Positions 1 to 9,531 of a DNA stretch of 64,000 bases are shown here, piece after piece (position 1 is the stretch's first letter; each line of letters begins with the position of its first letter). Origin of the DNA: an uncultured Eubacterium sp. (GTDB taxonomy: Bacteria > Bacillota > Clostridia > Lachnospirales > Lachnospiraceae); NCBI GenBank assembly GCA_949959185.1, contig CATLIX010000006.1:30250-94249 (forward strand), written 5' to 3'. The position numbers were made by a program, and so were the translations under genes. The notes below the pieces were generated by a model. That model made no database searches. It was not told the DNA's origin and worked only from the letters and a program-made list of their open reading frames with translations.

Positions 1-570
1 AGGCTGGAGCAGACAGCCAGGGAACAGGGTGGCCATGTGCTTCATGAAATGCTGGCCCAGGTGGATGCAGAATCCGCCCAGGCCATTCATGAAAACAACG
101 TGAAACGCGTCATTCGGGCGCTGGAATTTTATCATCTGTCCGGAAAAAAGATATCAGAGCACAACGAAGAGGAACGCCGGCGCAAATCCCCGTATCAGTT
201 TTGCTATTTCGTCTTAAATGATGAGAGGGAAAGACTTTACCGGCGGATAGAACAGCGGGTGGACCTTATGCTGGAAGAAGGGCTGGTGGAAGAAGTACAA
301 AATCTGCAAAAGATGGGATACAATAAACATATGGTATCCATGCAGGGCCTGGGCTATAAAGAAATCCTGGATTATCTGGAAGAGGACTGCACGCTGGAAG
401 AAGCCGTATACCGCATCAAACGGGATACAAGGCATTTTGCCAAACGCCAGCTCACCTGGTTTCGGCGGGAGCGTCAGGTTACCTGGATTCAGAAACAGGA
501 GTTTGACTATGATAATGATAAAATTTTAACATTTATGACACAAGAACTGAAAAAGAAACAGATTATTTAA
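1..570 (+). CDS. miaA: tRNA dimethylallyltransferase MiaA, C-terminal part (5' truncated by window edge)
   Basis: MiaA transfers a dimethylallyl group to N6 of A37 in tRNAs that read UNN codons. The reading frame is open from base 1, so the N-terminal P-loop half lies outside the window and about 189 residues are visible. Recognisable family blocks are VKRVIRALE, the MQGLGYKE motif and the basic segment RDTRHFAKRQLTWFRR, which belongs to the tRNA and prenyl-donor binding region. The stop is followed with no gap by the next gene, whose SD lies just after it, suggesting cotranscription. The reading frame is intact in the visible part. Confidence 0.96.
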   Translation, partial: RLEQTAREQGGHVLHEMLAQVDAESAQAIHENNVKRVIRALEFYHLSGKKISEHNEEERRRKSPYQFCYFVLNDERERLYRRIEQRVDLMLEEGLVEEVQNLQKMGYNKHMVSMQGLGYKEILDYLEEDCTLEEAVYRIKRDTRHFAKRQLTWFRRERQVTWIQKQEFDYDNDKILTFMTQELKKKQII

Positions 571-597
571 GTGTTCCGGCAGAAAGAGAGGGAAGTT

Positions 598-1872
598 ATG
601 GAAGCCATCTATCAGAAACTGGGGATTGACGAAAAAGTTTTTCTCTATGGCCAGAAGTTTGAACGGGAATTAAAAGAACGGTTTGAAGAAATTGACAGGG
701 CGGCCGAATATAACCAGTTAAAGGTGATTCATGCCATGCAAAGCCACAGAGTAAGCGCAGAATGCTTTATGGGAAGCAGCGGTTACGGGTATAATGATAT
801 GGGAAGGGATACTCTGGAAGAAGTCTATGCCACATGTTTTCACGGAGAGGCCGCACTGGTGCGTCCCCAGATTACCTGCGGCACCCATGCGCTGGCCCTT
901 GCGCTGATGTCCAATCTGCGTCCCGGAGATGAAATCCTCTCCCCGGTGGGGAAACCCTACGATACCCTGGAGGAAGTCATCGGAATCCGCCCTTCCGCAG
1001 GCTCGCTGGCGGAGTACGGAATCACTTACCGGCAGGTGGATTTACTTCCGGACGGAGCCTTTGACCTGGATGGAATCCGGGAAGCCCTGAATGAAAAGAC
1101 CAGACTGGTTACCATTCAGCGTTCCAAAGGTTATCAGACCAGACCCACCTTGTCGGTGGAACGAATCGGGGAACTGATTTCTTTTGTAAAAAAAATCAGA
1201 CCGGACGTTCTGTGCATGGTGGATAACTGTTACGGGGAATTTGTGGAGCGAAGAGAACCTCTGGAAGTGGGAGCGGATATGATCGTGGGCTCTCTGATTA
1301 AAAATCCCGGCGGCGGTCTGGCGCCCATCGGCGGCTATATTGTTGGGAAAAAAGCGTGTGTGGACAATGCCGCTTACCGGCTGACCTCTCCGGGCCTTGG
1401 CAAAGAAGTAGGCGCTTCCCTGGGCGTGATTCAGTCTTTTTATCAGGGTCTGTTTCTGGCGCCCACGGTGACAGCCTCAGCCTTAAAAAGCGCCGTTTTT
1501 GCCGCTAATATATACGAAAGTCTGGGATTTCCGGTGATTCCCGACAGCAGGGAAAGCCGCCATGATATTATTCAGGCAGTTACCTTAAAATCTCCGGAAG
1601 GGCTGATTGCATTCTGCAAAGGCATCCAGGCGGCGGCTCCGGTGGACAGCCATGTGACGCCAGAACCCTGGGCCATGCCGGGGTATGACGACGAGGTGAT
1701 TATGGCGGCAGGAGCATTCGTGCAGGGTTCCTCCATTGAGCTCAGCGCAGACGGGCCTCTGCGGGAGCCTTATACGGCCTATTTTCAGGGAGGTCTTACC
1801 TGGTATCACGGAAAACTGGGTATTTTAATGTCCCTGCAGAAACTCTGTGAGGCAGGACTGGTAAAATTATGA
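598..1872 (+). CDS. Methionine gamma-lyase family PLP enzyme (aluminium-resistance / YnbB-like)
   Basis: A fold-type I PLP enzyme of the group annotated as methionine gamma-lyase family or aluminium resistance protein; the true substrate of this group is not settled. An in-frame GTG at 571 exists, but AGAGAGGGAAG directly before the ATG at 598 makes that the better start (424 aa). Visible signatures are CGTHALALAL near residue 95, the cofactor-side Asp in MVDNCYGEF near 208, and the likely Schiff-base lysine in GSLIKNPGGG at about residue 235. It follows miaA tightly, an order seen in other Clostridia. Family assignment is good; the reaction is not shown by the sequence. Confidence 0.88.
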   Translation: MEAIYQKLGIDEKVFLYGQKFERELKERFEEIDRAAEYNQLKVIHAMQSHRVSAECFMGSSGYGYNDMGRDTLEEVYATCFHGEAALVRPQITCGTHALALALMSNLRPGDEILSPVGKPYDTLEEVIGIRPSAGSLAEYGITYRQVDLLPDGAFDLDGIREALNEKTRLVTIQRSKGYQTRPTLSVERIGELISFVKKIRPDVLCMVDNCYGEFVERREPLEVGADMIVGSLIKNPGGGLAPIGGYIVGKKACVDNAAYRLTSPGLGKEVGASLGVIQSFYQGLFLAPTVTASALKSAVFAANIYESLGFPVIPDSRESRHDIIQAVTLKSPEGLIAFCKGIQAAAPVDSHVTPEPWAMPGYDDEVIMAAGAFVQGSSIELSADGPLREPYTAYFQGGLTWYHGKLGILMSLQKLCEAGLVKL

Positions 1873-1903
1873 TTTATTTTATGAAGTTTTAACAATATAT
1901 TAG

Positions 1904-1932
1904 TATACATGGGTGCCCTTTTGTGCTAAAAT
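1904..1932 (+). promoter_or_regulatory. Candidate sigma-A promoter upstream of radC
   Basis: TATACA and TAAAAT are separated by 17 nt in the 107-nt gap before radC. The -35 matches consensus at only 4 of 6 positions, so this is a modest candidate for a promoter serving radC and possibly the mre-min block, which has no other clear promoter before it. Confidence 0.35.
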
Positions 1933-1979
1933 AAAATGTAAAACTTTTTCCCCCTGTCTGAGAGAGGGAAAGGAAGAAT

Positions 1980-2672
1980 ATGAATACACATATTACCATG
2001 AAAGAAATGCCGGAATCCGAGCGGCCGCTGGAGAAATGTTTCCGTTATGGAGCGCAGGCGCTGTCTGATGCAGAATTACTGGCAGTGATTTTGAAAAGCG
2101 GTACGAAAAATATGACCGCATTGCAGCTTGCCCAGTTGTTTCTGGCCCGTAAAGAAAGAAATCTCCTGAATCTGAACAGTATGCAGATAGAGGAAATGCA
2201 GGAAATTCCGGGAATCGGACAGGTGAAGGCGGCTCAGTTAAAATGTGTGGCCGAGCTTGCCGGGCGCATTGCCAGAACCAGCAGGCTGAAAAGTGTGAGG
2301 CTGAGCGAACCGGCCAGCATTGCGGCCTATTATATGGAGTCCCTCCGGCATGAAACAAAGGAAAAACTGTTATTGGCCATGTTTGACGCCAGAAGCAATC
2401 TTCTGGGGGATGAGATTATTTCGGTAGGTACCGTGACCTGTTCACTGGTATCTCCGAGGGAGATCTTTCTGAAAGCGCTGGAATACCGGGCGGTGCACAT
2501 TGTTCTGCTCCACAACCATCCCAGCGGGGACCCGGAACCGGGCGATGCGGACATCAGTGTAACCCGGCGGGTACAGGAGAGCGGAAGCCTTCTGGGGATT
2601 GCCCTTGCGGATCATATCATCATTGGTGATAACAGATATATAAGCCTGAGAGAAAATGGCCTGTTAGGCTGA
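1980..2672 (+). CDS. radC: RadC family JAB/MPN-domain protein
   Basis: 230 residues, the usual length. The N-terminal half carries the helix-hairpin-helix-like UPF0758 segment (IPGIGQVKAAQLK near residues 77-89). The C-terminal half is a JAB1/MPN metalloprotease-like fold with the metal-binding signature LLHNHPSGDPEPGDAD at about 175-190. The start is set by GAGAGGGAAAGGAAG just upstream of the ATG. Despite the name, a role in DNA repair is doubtful for the family. Position directly before mreB is typical of Firmicutes. Confidence 0.95.
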   Translation: MNTHITMKEMPESERPLEKCFRYGAQALSDAELLAVILKSGTKNMTALQLAQLFLARKERNLLNLNSMQIEEMQEIPGIGQVKAAQLKCVAELAGRIARTSRLKSVRLSEPASIAAYYMESLRHETKEKLLLAMFDARSNLLGDEIISVGTVTCSLVSPREIFLKALEYRAVHIVLLHNHPSGDPEPGDADISVTRRVQESGSLLGIALADHIIIGDNRYISLRENGLLG

Positions 2673-2688
2673 GGAAAGGAACGTAATT

Positions 2689-3708
2689 ATGTCAGCAAAT
2701 GTTTATGGAATTGATCTGGGTACCTACAATCTGAAAATATTCTGTAAGGGAACCGGTAAGGTGATCAATGAGAAAAATACCATTGCCATAGTGAACAAGA
2801 ACCAGTTATATGCATTCGGCGACGATGCATACGCCATGTATGAGAAAGCACCGGATTCCATTCAGGTATCATTTCCGGTGGTGAACGGCGTGATTGCAGA
2901 TTATAACAATATGCAGACCATGATTGGCGAGGTACTGGACAAGCATGTGAAGAACCATATCAAAGGAGCGGAATTTATCGTGGCTGTGCCCACGGATATT
3001 ACGGAAGTGGAGAAGAAGGCCTTTTTTGACCTGTTTTACAAGAGCAGATTCAAGCCCAAAAGCGTGCTTCTCTGTGAAAAACCCATTGCGGATGCAGTGG
3101 GCCTGGAACTGGATGTAAGTTCCCCCACCGGATTTATGATTGTAAATATCGGTGCGGATACCACGGAGATTTCCGTAATTTCTCTGGGCGGCCTGGTGCT
3201 GAGCGATCTCCTTTTATTTGGCGGAAAACGTATTGACGAATCCATTATTAACCATCTGAAACGGAATTTCAGCCTGGTGATTGGACAGAAGACAGCCATG
3301 TATTTAAAAGAGACTCTGGGCTGTGCCCTGCCGGAGGAAGAAGAACAGAGCGCGGTGATTGTGGGACGGGACGTGGTGAGCGGACTGCCCATAGAGATGG
3401 AGGTATCCTCCTCTGTCATTTATGAGGCCATTAAGGACAACCTGAATTCCATCTGCAACTCCATTAAGATGATTCTGGAGAAAACGCCGCCGGAGCTTGC
3501 GCGGGATATTATTCATTCCGGTATTTATATTACCGGAGGATCTTCCAAAATCAAACGTCTGGACGAGCTGTTTACCCAGATTACCAATATTCAGGTAAAT
3601 ACCTGCGAACTGCCGGAAGAAAGCGCCGTACGGGGGCTGAATAAGATTGTTTCCGAAGAAAAGCTGCGGAAACTGGCCTTTAGCATGAAGACCAGAATTT
3701 ATAAATAA
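2689..3708 (+). CDS. mreB: Rod shape-determining actin-like protein MreB
   Basis: An actin/Hsp70-fold ATPase that polymerises under the membrane and steers the elongation machinery. Phosphate-binding loop 1 is seen as GIDLGTYNLKIF (residues 7-18) and the second nucleotide motif as IVNIGADTTEIS near 151; ITGGSSKIKRLDEL near 277 is the adenosine-contact region. At 339 aa the length is standard. It is followed closely by mreC and mreD, giving the classical mreBCD order. The divergent first loop (GTYNLKIF rather than GTANTLVY) places it in the variant MreB group found in clostridia. Confidence 0.93.
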   Translation: MSANVYGIDLGTYNLKIFCKGTGKVINEKNTIAIVNKNQLYAFGDDAYAMYEKAPDSIQVSFPVVNGVIADYNNMQTMIGEVLDKHVKNHIKGAEFIVAVPTDITEVEKKAFFDLFYKSRFKPKSVLLCEKPIADAVGLELDVSSPTGFMIVNIGADTTEISVISLGGLVLSDLLLFGGKRIDESIINHLKRNFSLVIGQKTAMYLKETLGCALPEEEEQSAVIVGRDVVSGLPIEMEVSSSVIYEAIKDNLNSICNSIKMILEKTPPELARDIIHSGIYITGGSSKIKRLDELFTQITNIQVNTCELPEESAVRGLNKIVSEEKLRKLAFSMKTRIYK

Positions 3709-3722
3709 AGGTGTAATTATTT

Positions 3723-4595
3723 ATGAGACGTAAATTAACAAAACATTCGATTCCAACCAAATATACACTGCTGATACTCACATGCGTCTGTGTGATTGTC
3801 ATGTTTGTGAGTTTTACCCTGAATCTGTCCGGGGGCCCTCTGAACACGGTAGCGGGGTATGTATTTGTACCCATGCAGAAAGGAATCAACTCCATCGGCA
3901 CCTGGTTTGTGTCCAGAGCGGATGATTTGAAATCCCTGCGTGATGTGATGCAGGAAAACAGAGAGCTGCAGGAACAGGTGGACCAGCTTACCCAGGAACT
4001 GAATACCATAAAGCTGGAGCAGTATGAGCTGGACAACCTCCGGGAACTGATGGATCTGGACCAGAAATACCCCAGCTACGAAAAGGTAGCGGCCAGAGTC
4101 ATCGGTGTTGACGGGGGGAACTGGTTTAATATTTTTCTGATTGACAAGGGCACCAGGGACGGCATTGAAAAGGACATGAACGTGATTGCCGGAAGCGGGC
4201 TGGTTGGAATTGTCATTGACACAGGGCCCAACTATGCCAAGGTTCGTTCTATTATCGACGACGCCAGCAATGTGAGCGGTATGGCCCTGTCAACGGCAGA
4301 CCGGTGTATCATCAACGGAAACCTGGCCTCCATGAATGAAAATCAGGTCATTGAGTTTTCGGATTTGAAATGCGATGACGATACGGTGGCGACAGGAGAA
4401 CAGATTGTAACCTCCCACATCAGCGACAAATATCTGGAAGGGATTCTGATAGGTTATGTCAGCACCATTGAGCGGGATTCCAACAATCTGACTTATTCCG
4501 GCACCATTACGCCGGCCGTGGATTTTCAGCATTTACAGGAAGTGCTGGTGATTCTGGATAAGAAAAATATCCAAAAGGACCAGGAGGAGTCGTGA
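3723..4595 (+). CDS. mreC: Rod shape-determining protein MreC
   Basis: A bitopic membrane protein linking MreB to PBP2/RodA. One transmembrane helix lies near residues 15-37 (LLILTCVCVIVMFVSF), followed by a coiled coil around 65-105 (ENRELQEQVDQLTQEL) and the beta-rich extracytoplasmic MreC core (VIGVDGGNWFNIFLIDKG onward). The ORF is 290 aa, a normal length. Start follows mreB by 14 nt. The next gene begins 1 nt after its stop, so mreC and mreD are probably translationally coupled. Confidence 0.94.
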   Translation: MRRKLTKHSIPTKYTLLILTCVCVIVMFVSFTLNLSGGPLNTVAGYVFVPMQKGINSIGTWFVSRADDLKSLRDVMQENRELQEQVDQLTQELNTIKLEQYELDNLRELMDLDQKYPSYEKVAARVIGVDGGNWFNIFLIDKGTRDGIEKDMNVIAGSGLVGIVIDTGPNYAKVRSIIDDASNVSGMALSTADRCIINGNLASMNENQVIEFSDLKCDDDTVATGEQIVTSHISDKYLEGILIGYVSTIERDSNNLTYSGTITPAVDFQHLQEVLVILDKKNIQKDQEES

Positions 4596-4596
4596 C

Positions 4597-5127
4597 ATGA
4601 AGCTGAGACTGAGACGCAAGCTGGTGGTATTTCTAATCATCGGCATCTGTTTCCTGCTGCAGTGCACCCTGTTTCAGGCGCTGGCCTTTGCCTCCATTTC
4701 GCCCAATCTTCTGATTGTGGTCACTTCCTCCTTCGGCTTTATGCGGGGCCGGAAAGAAGGCATGTGGATTGGCCTGCTCTGCGGCCTGCTGCTGGATATA
4801 TTTTTTGGGAGCGTGATTGGGTTTTATGCTCTGATTTATGCATATCTGGGCTACATTAACGGATTTTTCCGCAAAATGTTTTTCCCGGATGATATTAAGC
4901 TGCCGCTGATTTTGATTGCAATGAGCGATTTTTCCTATAACATACTGGTGTATCTGTTTTTGTTTTTCTTAAGAGGAAAGTTGCGGTTTCCCTATTATCT
5001 GATTCATATTATGCTGCCGGAACTGGTATATACCATTCTGGTAACCATTATTCTCTATTTTGTGATTCTGAAAATAAATCAGAAACTGGAAGTCAGTGAA
5101 AGAAGGAGTGCAGGTAAGTTTGTTTGA
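4597..5127 (+). CDS. mreD: Rod shape-determining protein MreD
   Basis: A 176-residue polytopic membrane protein with about five hydrophobic helices (for example LVVFLIIGICFLLQCTLF, GLLCGLLLDIFFG and LVYTILVTIILYFVIL). Sequence conservation in MreD is low, so the call leans on size, hydrophobic pattern and position between mreC and the elongation PBP. SD AGGAGG lies at the end of mreC. Its 3' end overlaps the start of the PBP gene by a few bases. Confidence 0.9.
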   Translation: MKLRLRRKLVVFLIIGICFLLQCTLFQALAFASISPNLLIVVTSSFGFMRGRKEGMWIGLLCGLLLDIFFGSVIGFYALIYAYLGYINGFFRKMFFPDDIKLPLILIAMSDFSYNILVYLFLFFLRGKLRFPYYLIHIMLPELVYTILVTIILYFVILKINQKLEVSERRSAGKFV

Positions 5128-8008
5128 GTTTTTAAAGAAGTTCAGTAAAAAATTGATAAGTTCCAGATTATTTGTGCTCAGCGTGGTCATGATTGGGCTC
5201 TTTGCCGTACTGTTTCAGCGGATTTTTGTACTGCAGATTATCAACGGAGAAGAATATCTGGACAATTATACCCTGCGCATTCAGAAAGAGCGTATTACTT
5301 CCGGAACCAGAGGAAGCATTTATGACCGCAACGGCAAACTGCTGGCTTACAATGAACTTTCTTATTCCGTTACCATAGAGGACAACGGTATTTACAGCAG
5401 CAATGATGAAAAGAACAGAAAGATGAACGAGGAACTGCATACTGTTATCCATATGATAGAAGATAAGGGAGATACCATTACCAATACGTTCAGCATTGTG
5501 AAAAAAGACCGGGGAGCATATGAATTCAACCTGTCCGGAAAGGCATTGAAGCGTTTTCTTGCGGATGTCTACGGACATACCAAAACAGACGATTTAAAAT
5601 ACAATAAAAGGTTAGGCTATAATGAAGGTTCTGCAACGCCGGAACAGGTCATGGAATACCTGCAGAAAGGGTTCGGCATTTATGTGGAAGGCAGGGAATA
5701 CGAGGATAAAGTGCCGGAAGATACGGTGTATTATGAGGAAGAAGATGCATACAAGATTACTCTGCTGCGCTATGCCATTTCCCAGAACAGCTACCAGCGG
5801 TATGTCCAGACCACCATTGCGCAGAATGTCAGTGATGAGACCGTGGCCGTTATCAAAGAGAATTCTGAGATTCTTCAGGGGATTGACGTGATGGAAGACA
5901 GTATCCGCAAATATGAGGACAGCGTTTATTTTTCCCATATTATCGGTTATACAGGCAAAATATCCCAGGCGGAGTATGATGAACTTTCCAAAAAAGACGA
6001 TTCCTATACCCTGAATGACGTGATTGGGAAATCCGGCATTGAACAGGTCATGGACCAGGAACTGCAGGGAACGAAAGGAACGGAGAAGTTCTATGCGGAC
6101 AGTGTGGGGCGGATTACGGAAATCATTGAGAAAATAGACGCTTCCTCCGGAAATGATATTTACCTGTCCATAGACTGGGAATTGCAGAAAGCAGTTTACG
6201 GTATGCTGGAGCAGGAACTGGCCGGCATTATTTATGCCAATATTGAAAATATCAAGGAATATGATACCAGCACCGGTACAGCTTCCGATATTAAAATTCC
6301 TGTGGACGATGTGTATTTTGCATTGATTAACAACAATATTATCAATATAGACCGCTTAAGCAGGAAAGACGCAAAAGAAACAGAACAGCAGGTGTACAGT
6401 GCATTTCTGAGCAAACAGAACGCTGTCCTGGAGGGACTGCGCCAGCAGTTTGCTTCCGCTTCCCCCACGCCGTTTGAAGAACTGGACCGGGAACAGCAGA
6501 ATTACATGAGTTATATCCTCTCCATGCTGGAGGAAAAAGACATTTTTCTGTCAGAGGAAGTGGATACGGAAGATGAGGTCTACAAGGACTGGAAGAACGA
6601 TACGGTCAGCCTGTGTGAATATCTGCGGCGCGCCATTTCCATGAACTGGATTGATATTACAAAATTTGACACGGAATCCAGATATTCGGATTCTACGGAA
6701 ATCTACAACGCCCTTGTAAATTATATTACGGAATCTCTGAAAGAAGACCGGGAATTCAGCAAAAAGATTTATAAATTTATGATAAATCAGGATTTGATTT
6801 CGGGCACGCAGATTTGTCTGTTATTATTTGAACAGGGCGTACTGCAGGAAAACGAAGGGGATTTGAGCGCTCTGCAAAACGGCAGCCTCAGCGCCTACAA
6901 CTTTATACGGGATAAGATTAAGAATCTGCAGCTTACCCCGGCGCAGCTTGCTCTGGACCCCTGTACGGCAAGCTGTGTTCTGATAAATCCGAAGACAGGA
7001 GAACTTCTGGCCTGCGTTACTTATCCGGGCTATGATACCAACCGCCTTGCCAATACGGTGGATTCGGAATATTTTTCCAGCCTTCAGAGTGATTTGTCCA
7101 TTCCTCAGTACAATAACGCCACCCAGCAGCAGACGGCTCCGGGTTCCACCTTCAAGCCGATTACTGCGGCGGCAGCTCTGACGGAAGGGGCAGTCAGCAC
7201 AGGGGAACAGATTGTCACAAAAGGAGAATATACGGAAATCAATCCGTCGCCGAAATGCTGGATTTATCCGGGAAATACCCATGGTTCCATCAATATTTCC
7301 GAAGCAATCCGGGATTCCTGCAACTACTTTTTCTATGAGCTGGGTTATCGAATGAGCTCTGCGGGAGGAACCTATAATGAAAACCGGGGTATTTCCACGA
7401 TAGAAAAATATGCGGCATTGTTCGGCCTGGATGAAAATACCGGCATTGAGATACCGGAGAATAAACCCCATATTGCGGACGAATACCCCATTACCGCATC
7501 CATCGGCCAGAGTAATCATAACTTTACCACCACTCAGATTGCCAGATATCTGGCCGCAGTGGCCAGCAGCGGAAATATTTATAAGCTGACTCTTCTGGAT
7601 AAGGAGACCACTTCTGACGGAACACTGGTGAGAGAATTTAAACCGGAAATTATAAGGAATATTACGGAAGTATCCGCATCTTCCTGGAATGCGATTCAGA
7701 ACGGTATGCGGATGGTAGCGGAGAATAACGACGTTTTCAAAGATTTTCCCATTGCAGTGGCCGGAAAAACGGGTACTGCACAGCAGATTCCAACGAGGCC
7801 CAATCACGCGCTGTTTATTGGATATGCGCCCTTTGGAAATCCTGAAATCGCCATTACCACAAGGATAGCCTATGGATATTCTTCTGCCAATGCAGTGGAA
7901 GTGTCCAGCAATATCCTGAAATATTATTTTAAACTTGCGGATAAAGACACATTGCTGAACGGACAGGCGGAAGATATCGAAAGTACAGCAAATGGATTTG
8001 CGGATTAG
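5120..8008 (+). CDS. Class B penicillin-binding protein (PBP2/MrdA type) with a large central insertion
   Basis: A D,D-transpeptidase that crosslinks peptidoglycan with the SEDS and Mre proteins. The ORF opens at GTG 5096, but AAGGAG at 5103-5108 points to TTG 5120 (962 aa), overlapping mreD by 8 nt. One N-terminal membrane helix is followed by the dimerisation domain (GTRGSIYDRNGKLLA). Catalytic motifs are S676-T-F-K, S733-C-N and K883-T-G (GKTGTAQQ). Typical PBP2 proteins have 600-750 residues; here about 240 acidic, helix-rich residues (roughly 375-615) separate LQKAVYGMLEQ from INPKTGELLACVTYPGYD. All catalytic motifs are intact. Confidence 0.93.
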   Translation: MFEFLKKFSKKLISSRLFVLSVVMIGLFAVLFQRIFVLQIINGEEYLDNYTLRIQKERITSGTRGSIYDRNGKLLAYNELSYSVTIEDNGIYSSNDEKNRKMNEELHTVIHMIEDKGDTITNTFSIVKKDRGAYEFNLSGKALKRFLADVYGHTKTDDLKYNKRLGYNEGSATPEQVMEYLQKGFGIYVEGREYEDKVPEDTVYYEEEDAYKITLLRYAISQNSYQRYVQTTIAQNVSDETVAVIKENSEILQGIDVMEDSIRKYEDSVYFSHIIGYTGKISQAEYDELSKKDDSYTLNDVIGKSGIEQVMDQELQGTKGTEKFYADSVGRITEIIEKIDASSGNDIYLSIDWELQKAVYGMLEQELAGIIYANIENIKEYDTSTGTASDIKIPVDDVYFALINNNIINIDRLSRKDAKETEQQVYSAFLSKQNAVLEGLRQQFASASPTPFEELDREQQNYMSYILSMLEEKDIFLSEEVDTEDEVYKDWKNDTVSLCEYLRRAISMNWIDITKFDTESRYSDSTEIYNALVNYITESLKEDREFSKKIYKFMINQDLISGTQICLLLFEQGVLQENEGDLSALQNGSLSAYNFIRDKIKNLQLTPAQLALDPCTASCVLINPKTGELLACVTYPGYDTNRLANTVDSEYFSSLQSDLSIPQYNNATQQQTAPGSTFKPITAAAALTEGAVSTGEQIVTKGEYTEINPSPKCWIYPGNTHGSINISEAIRDSCNYFFYELGYRMSSAGGTYNENRGISTIEKYAALFGLDENTGIEIPENKPHIADEYPITASIGQSNHNFTTTQIARYLAAVASSGNIYKLTLLDKETTSDGTLVREFKPEIIRNITEVSASSWNAIQNGMRMVAENNDVFKDFPIAVAGKTGTAQQIPTRPNHALFIGYAPFGNPEIAITTRIAYGYSSANAVEVSSNILKYYFKLADKDTLLNGQAEDIESTANGFAD

Positions 8009-8025
8009 AGTTTGGAGGGATGAAT

Positions 8026-8706
8026 TTGTCAAAGCCAGTGGTACTGAAGAGTAACAGGTACGGAATCAATCTGATTCTGGATGACAGCATGGAATTTGAA
8101 TCGCTGCTGGACTGTATTCGGGAACGGTTTAAAGATTCCGAAGGATTTTTTAAGAATGCCAAAATGGCCATTTCCTTTGAAGGGAGAAAACTGACACAGG
8201 AGGAAGAATTCCGCATTGTGGAGACCATTACGGATCATACATCCATCAATATTATCTGTATTCTGGACAACGATGCGCTGAGAGAGGAACTGATTCGCCA
8301 GAAAATTGAGCGATTTGAGGATGAGCAGGCCGGAAAAACCGGAGAATTTTACAAAGGAACCCTTCGCTCCGGGCAGGTTCTGGACTGTGAAACCAGTATC
8401 GTTATCCTTGGAGACATCAATCCGGGGGCAAAAGTAATTTCCAAAGGAAATATTGTGGTACTGGGAGCACTGAAAGGCAATGCCTATGCGGGGGCAAACG
8501 GCAATGAACAGGCTTTCGTGGCCGCTCTGGATATGGATCCCATTCAGATTAAAATCGGGGACGTGATGGGAAGGAGCGCCGACAAGGTAACCGGAAAAAA
8601 GCGTCTGAAGAAACAGAAAGTTGTATCGGAACCACAGGTAGCCATCGTAAAAGACGGCAATATCTACATTGAACCGATTACAAAGGGTCTTTTGAATAAT
8701 ATATAA
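8026..8706 (+). CDS. minC: Septum site-determining protein MinC
   Basis: MinC inhibits FtsZ assembly and is carried to the membrane by MinD. An ATG at 8020 directly abuts the SD GGAGGG, too close for initiation; TTG 8026, 6 nt from the SD, is the likelier start (226 aa). The N-terminal domain covers about residues 1-105. The C-terminal beta-helix domain shows SGQVLDCETSIVILGDIN and GAKVISKGNIVVLGALKGN near 115-155, with the MinD-interacting surface. minD follows 21 nt downstream. minC, minD and minE form one unit. Confidence 0.93.
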   Translation: MSKPVVLKSNRYGINLILDDSMEFESLLDCIRERFKDSEGFFKNAKMAISFEGRKLTQEEEFRIVETITDHTSINIICILDNDALREELIRQKIERFEDEQAGKTGEFYKGTLRSGQVLDCETSIVILGDINPGAKVISKGNIVVLGALKGNAYAGANGNEQAFVAALDMDPIQIKIGDVMGRSADKVTGKKRLKKQKVVSEPQVAIVKDGNIYIEPITKGLLNNI

Positions 8707-8727
8707 AAAGCAGGAGGATATAGTAGG

Positions 8728-9519
8728 ATGAGTGAAGTAATTGTTATAACATCAGGCAAGGGCGGAGTTGGAAAAACCACCACTACGGCAAATGTGGGAA
8801 CGGGTCTGGCGCAGCTTGACAAAAAAGTTGTGCTGATTGATACCGATATCGGACTTCGGAATCTGGATGTGGTTATGGGGCTGGAAAACCGCATTGTTTA
8901 CAATCTGGTGGATGTGGTGGAAGGAAACTGTCGTATGAAGCAGGCTCTGATTAAGGATAAGCGTTATCCCAATCTTTCCCTGCTGCCTTCTGCCCAGACC
9001 AGAGACAAATCTGCCGTGTCGCCGGAACAGATGATTAAGCTGATAGAAGAGCTGAGAGAAGAATTTGACTATATTCTGCTGGACTGCCCGGCAGGAATTG
9101 AACAGGGATTTAAAAATGCCATTGCCGGAGCAGACCGGGCGCTGGTGGTTACCACGCCGGAGGTTTCCGCTATCCGGGATGCGGACCGGATTATCGGGCT
9201 TCTGGGAGCAAATGAAGTAAAGAGAACGGAGCTGATTGTGAACCGTCTCCGTATGGATATGGTAAAACGTGGGGATATGATGAACATCAATGATGTGACG
9301 GATATCCTTGCCATAGATCTGATTGGTGCGGTGCCGGACGACGAGCAGATTGTAATTTCCACCAATCAGGGAGAACCGCTGGTTGGCTCGGACTGTCTGG
9401 CGGGGAAAGCATTTGCCAATATCTGTCACAGAATTCTGGGAGAGGAAGTGCCCTTCCTGGATTTGGAGATTAAATCCAGCGTATGGGGGAAACTGAAAGA
9501 AATTTTTAAGAAAAATTAG
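8728..9519 (+). CDS. minD: Septum site-determining ATPase MinD
   Basis: A ParA-type ATPase that binds the membrane as an ATP dimer and recruits MinC. The deviant Walker A KGGVGKTTTT is at residues 11-20, switch I DTDIGLRNLD near 39-48 and Walker B LLDCPAGIEQGF near 117. The C-terminus SSVWGKLKEIFKKN is the amphipathic membrane-targeting helix. 263 aa, full length. SD AGCAGGAGGATA precedes the ATG. Presence of MinE next door implies a dynamic, oscillator-type Min system, not the DivIVA-anchored kind. Confidence 0.97.
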   Translation: MSEVIVITSGKGGVGKTTTTANVGTGLAQLDKKVVLIDTDIGLRNLDVVMGLENRIVYNLVDVVEGNCRMKQALIKDKRYPNLSLLPSAQTRDKSAVSPEQMIKLIEELREEFDYILLDCPAGIEQGFKNAIAGADRALVVTTPEVSAIRDADRIIGLLGANEVKRTELIVNRLRMDMVKRGDMMNINDVTDILAIDLIGAVPDDEQIVISTNQGEPLVGSDCLAGKAFANICHRILGEEVPFLDLEIKSSVWGKLKEIFKKN

Positions 9520-9531
9520 GAGGAAGCCAGT

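Noticed and set aside
6824..8032. 402-codon open frame on the minus strand
   Set aside because: It lies wholly antisense to the PBP gene with intact catalytic motifs; no SD and the composition is that of a shadow frame.
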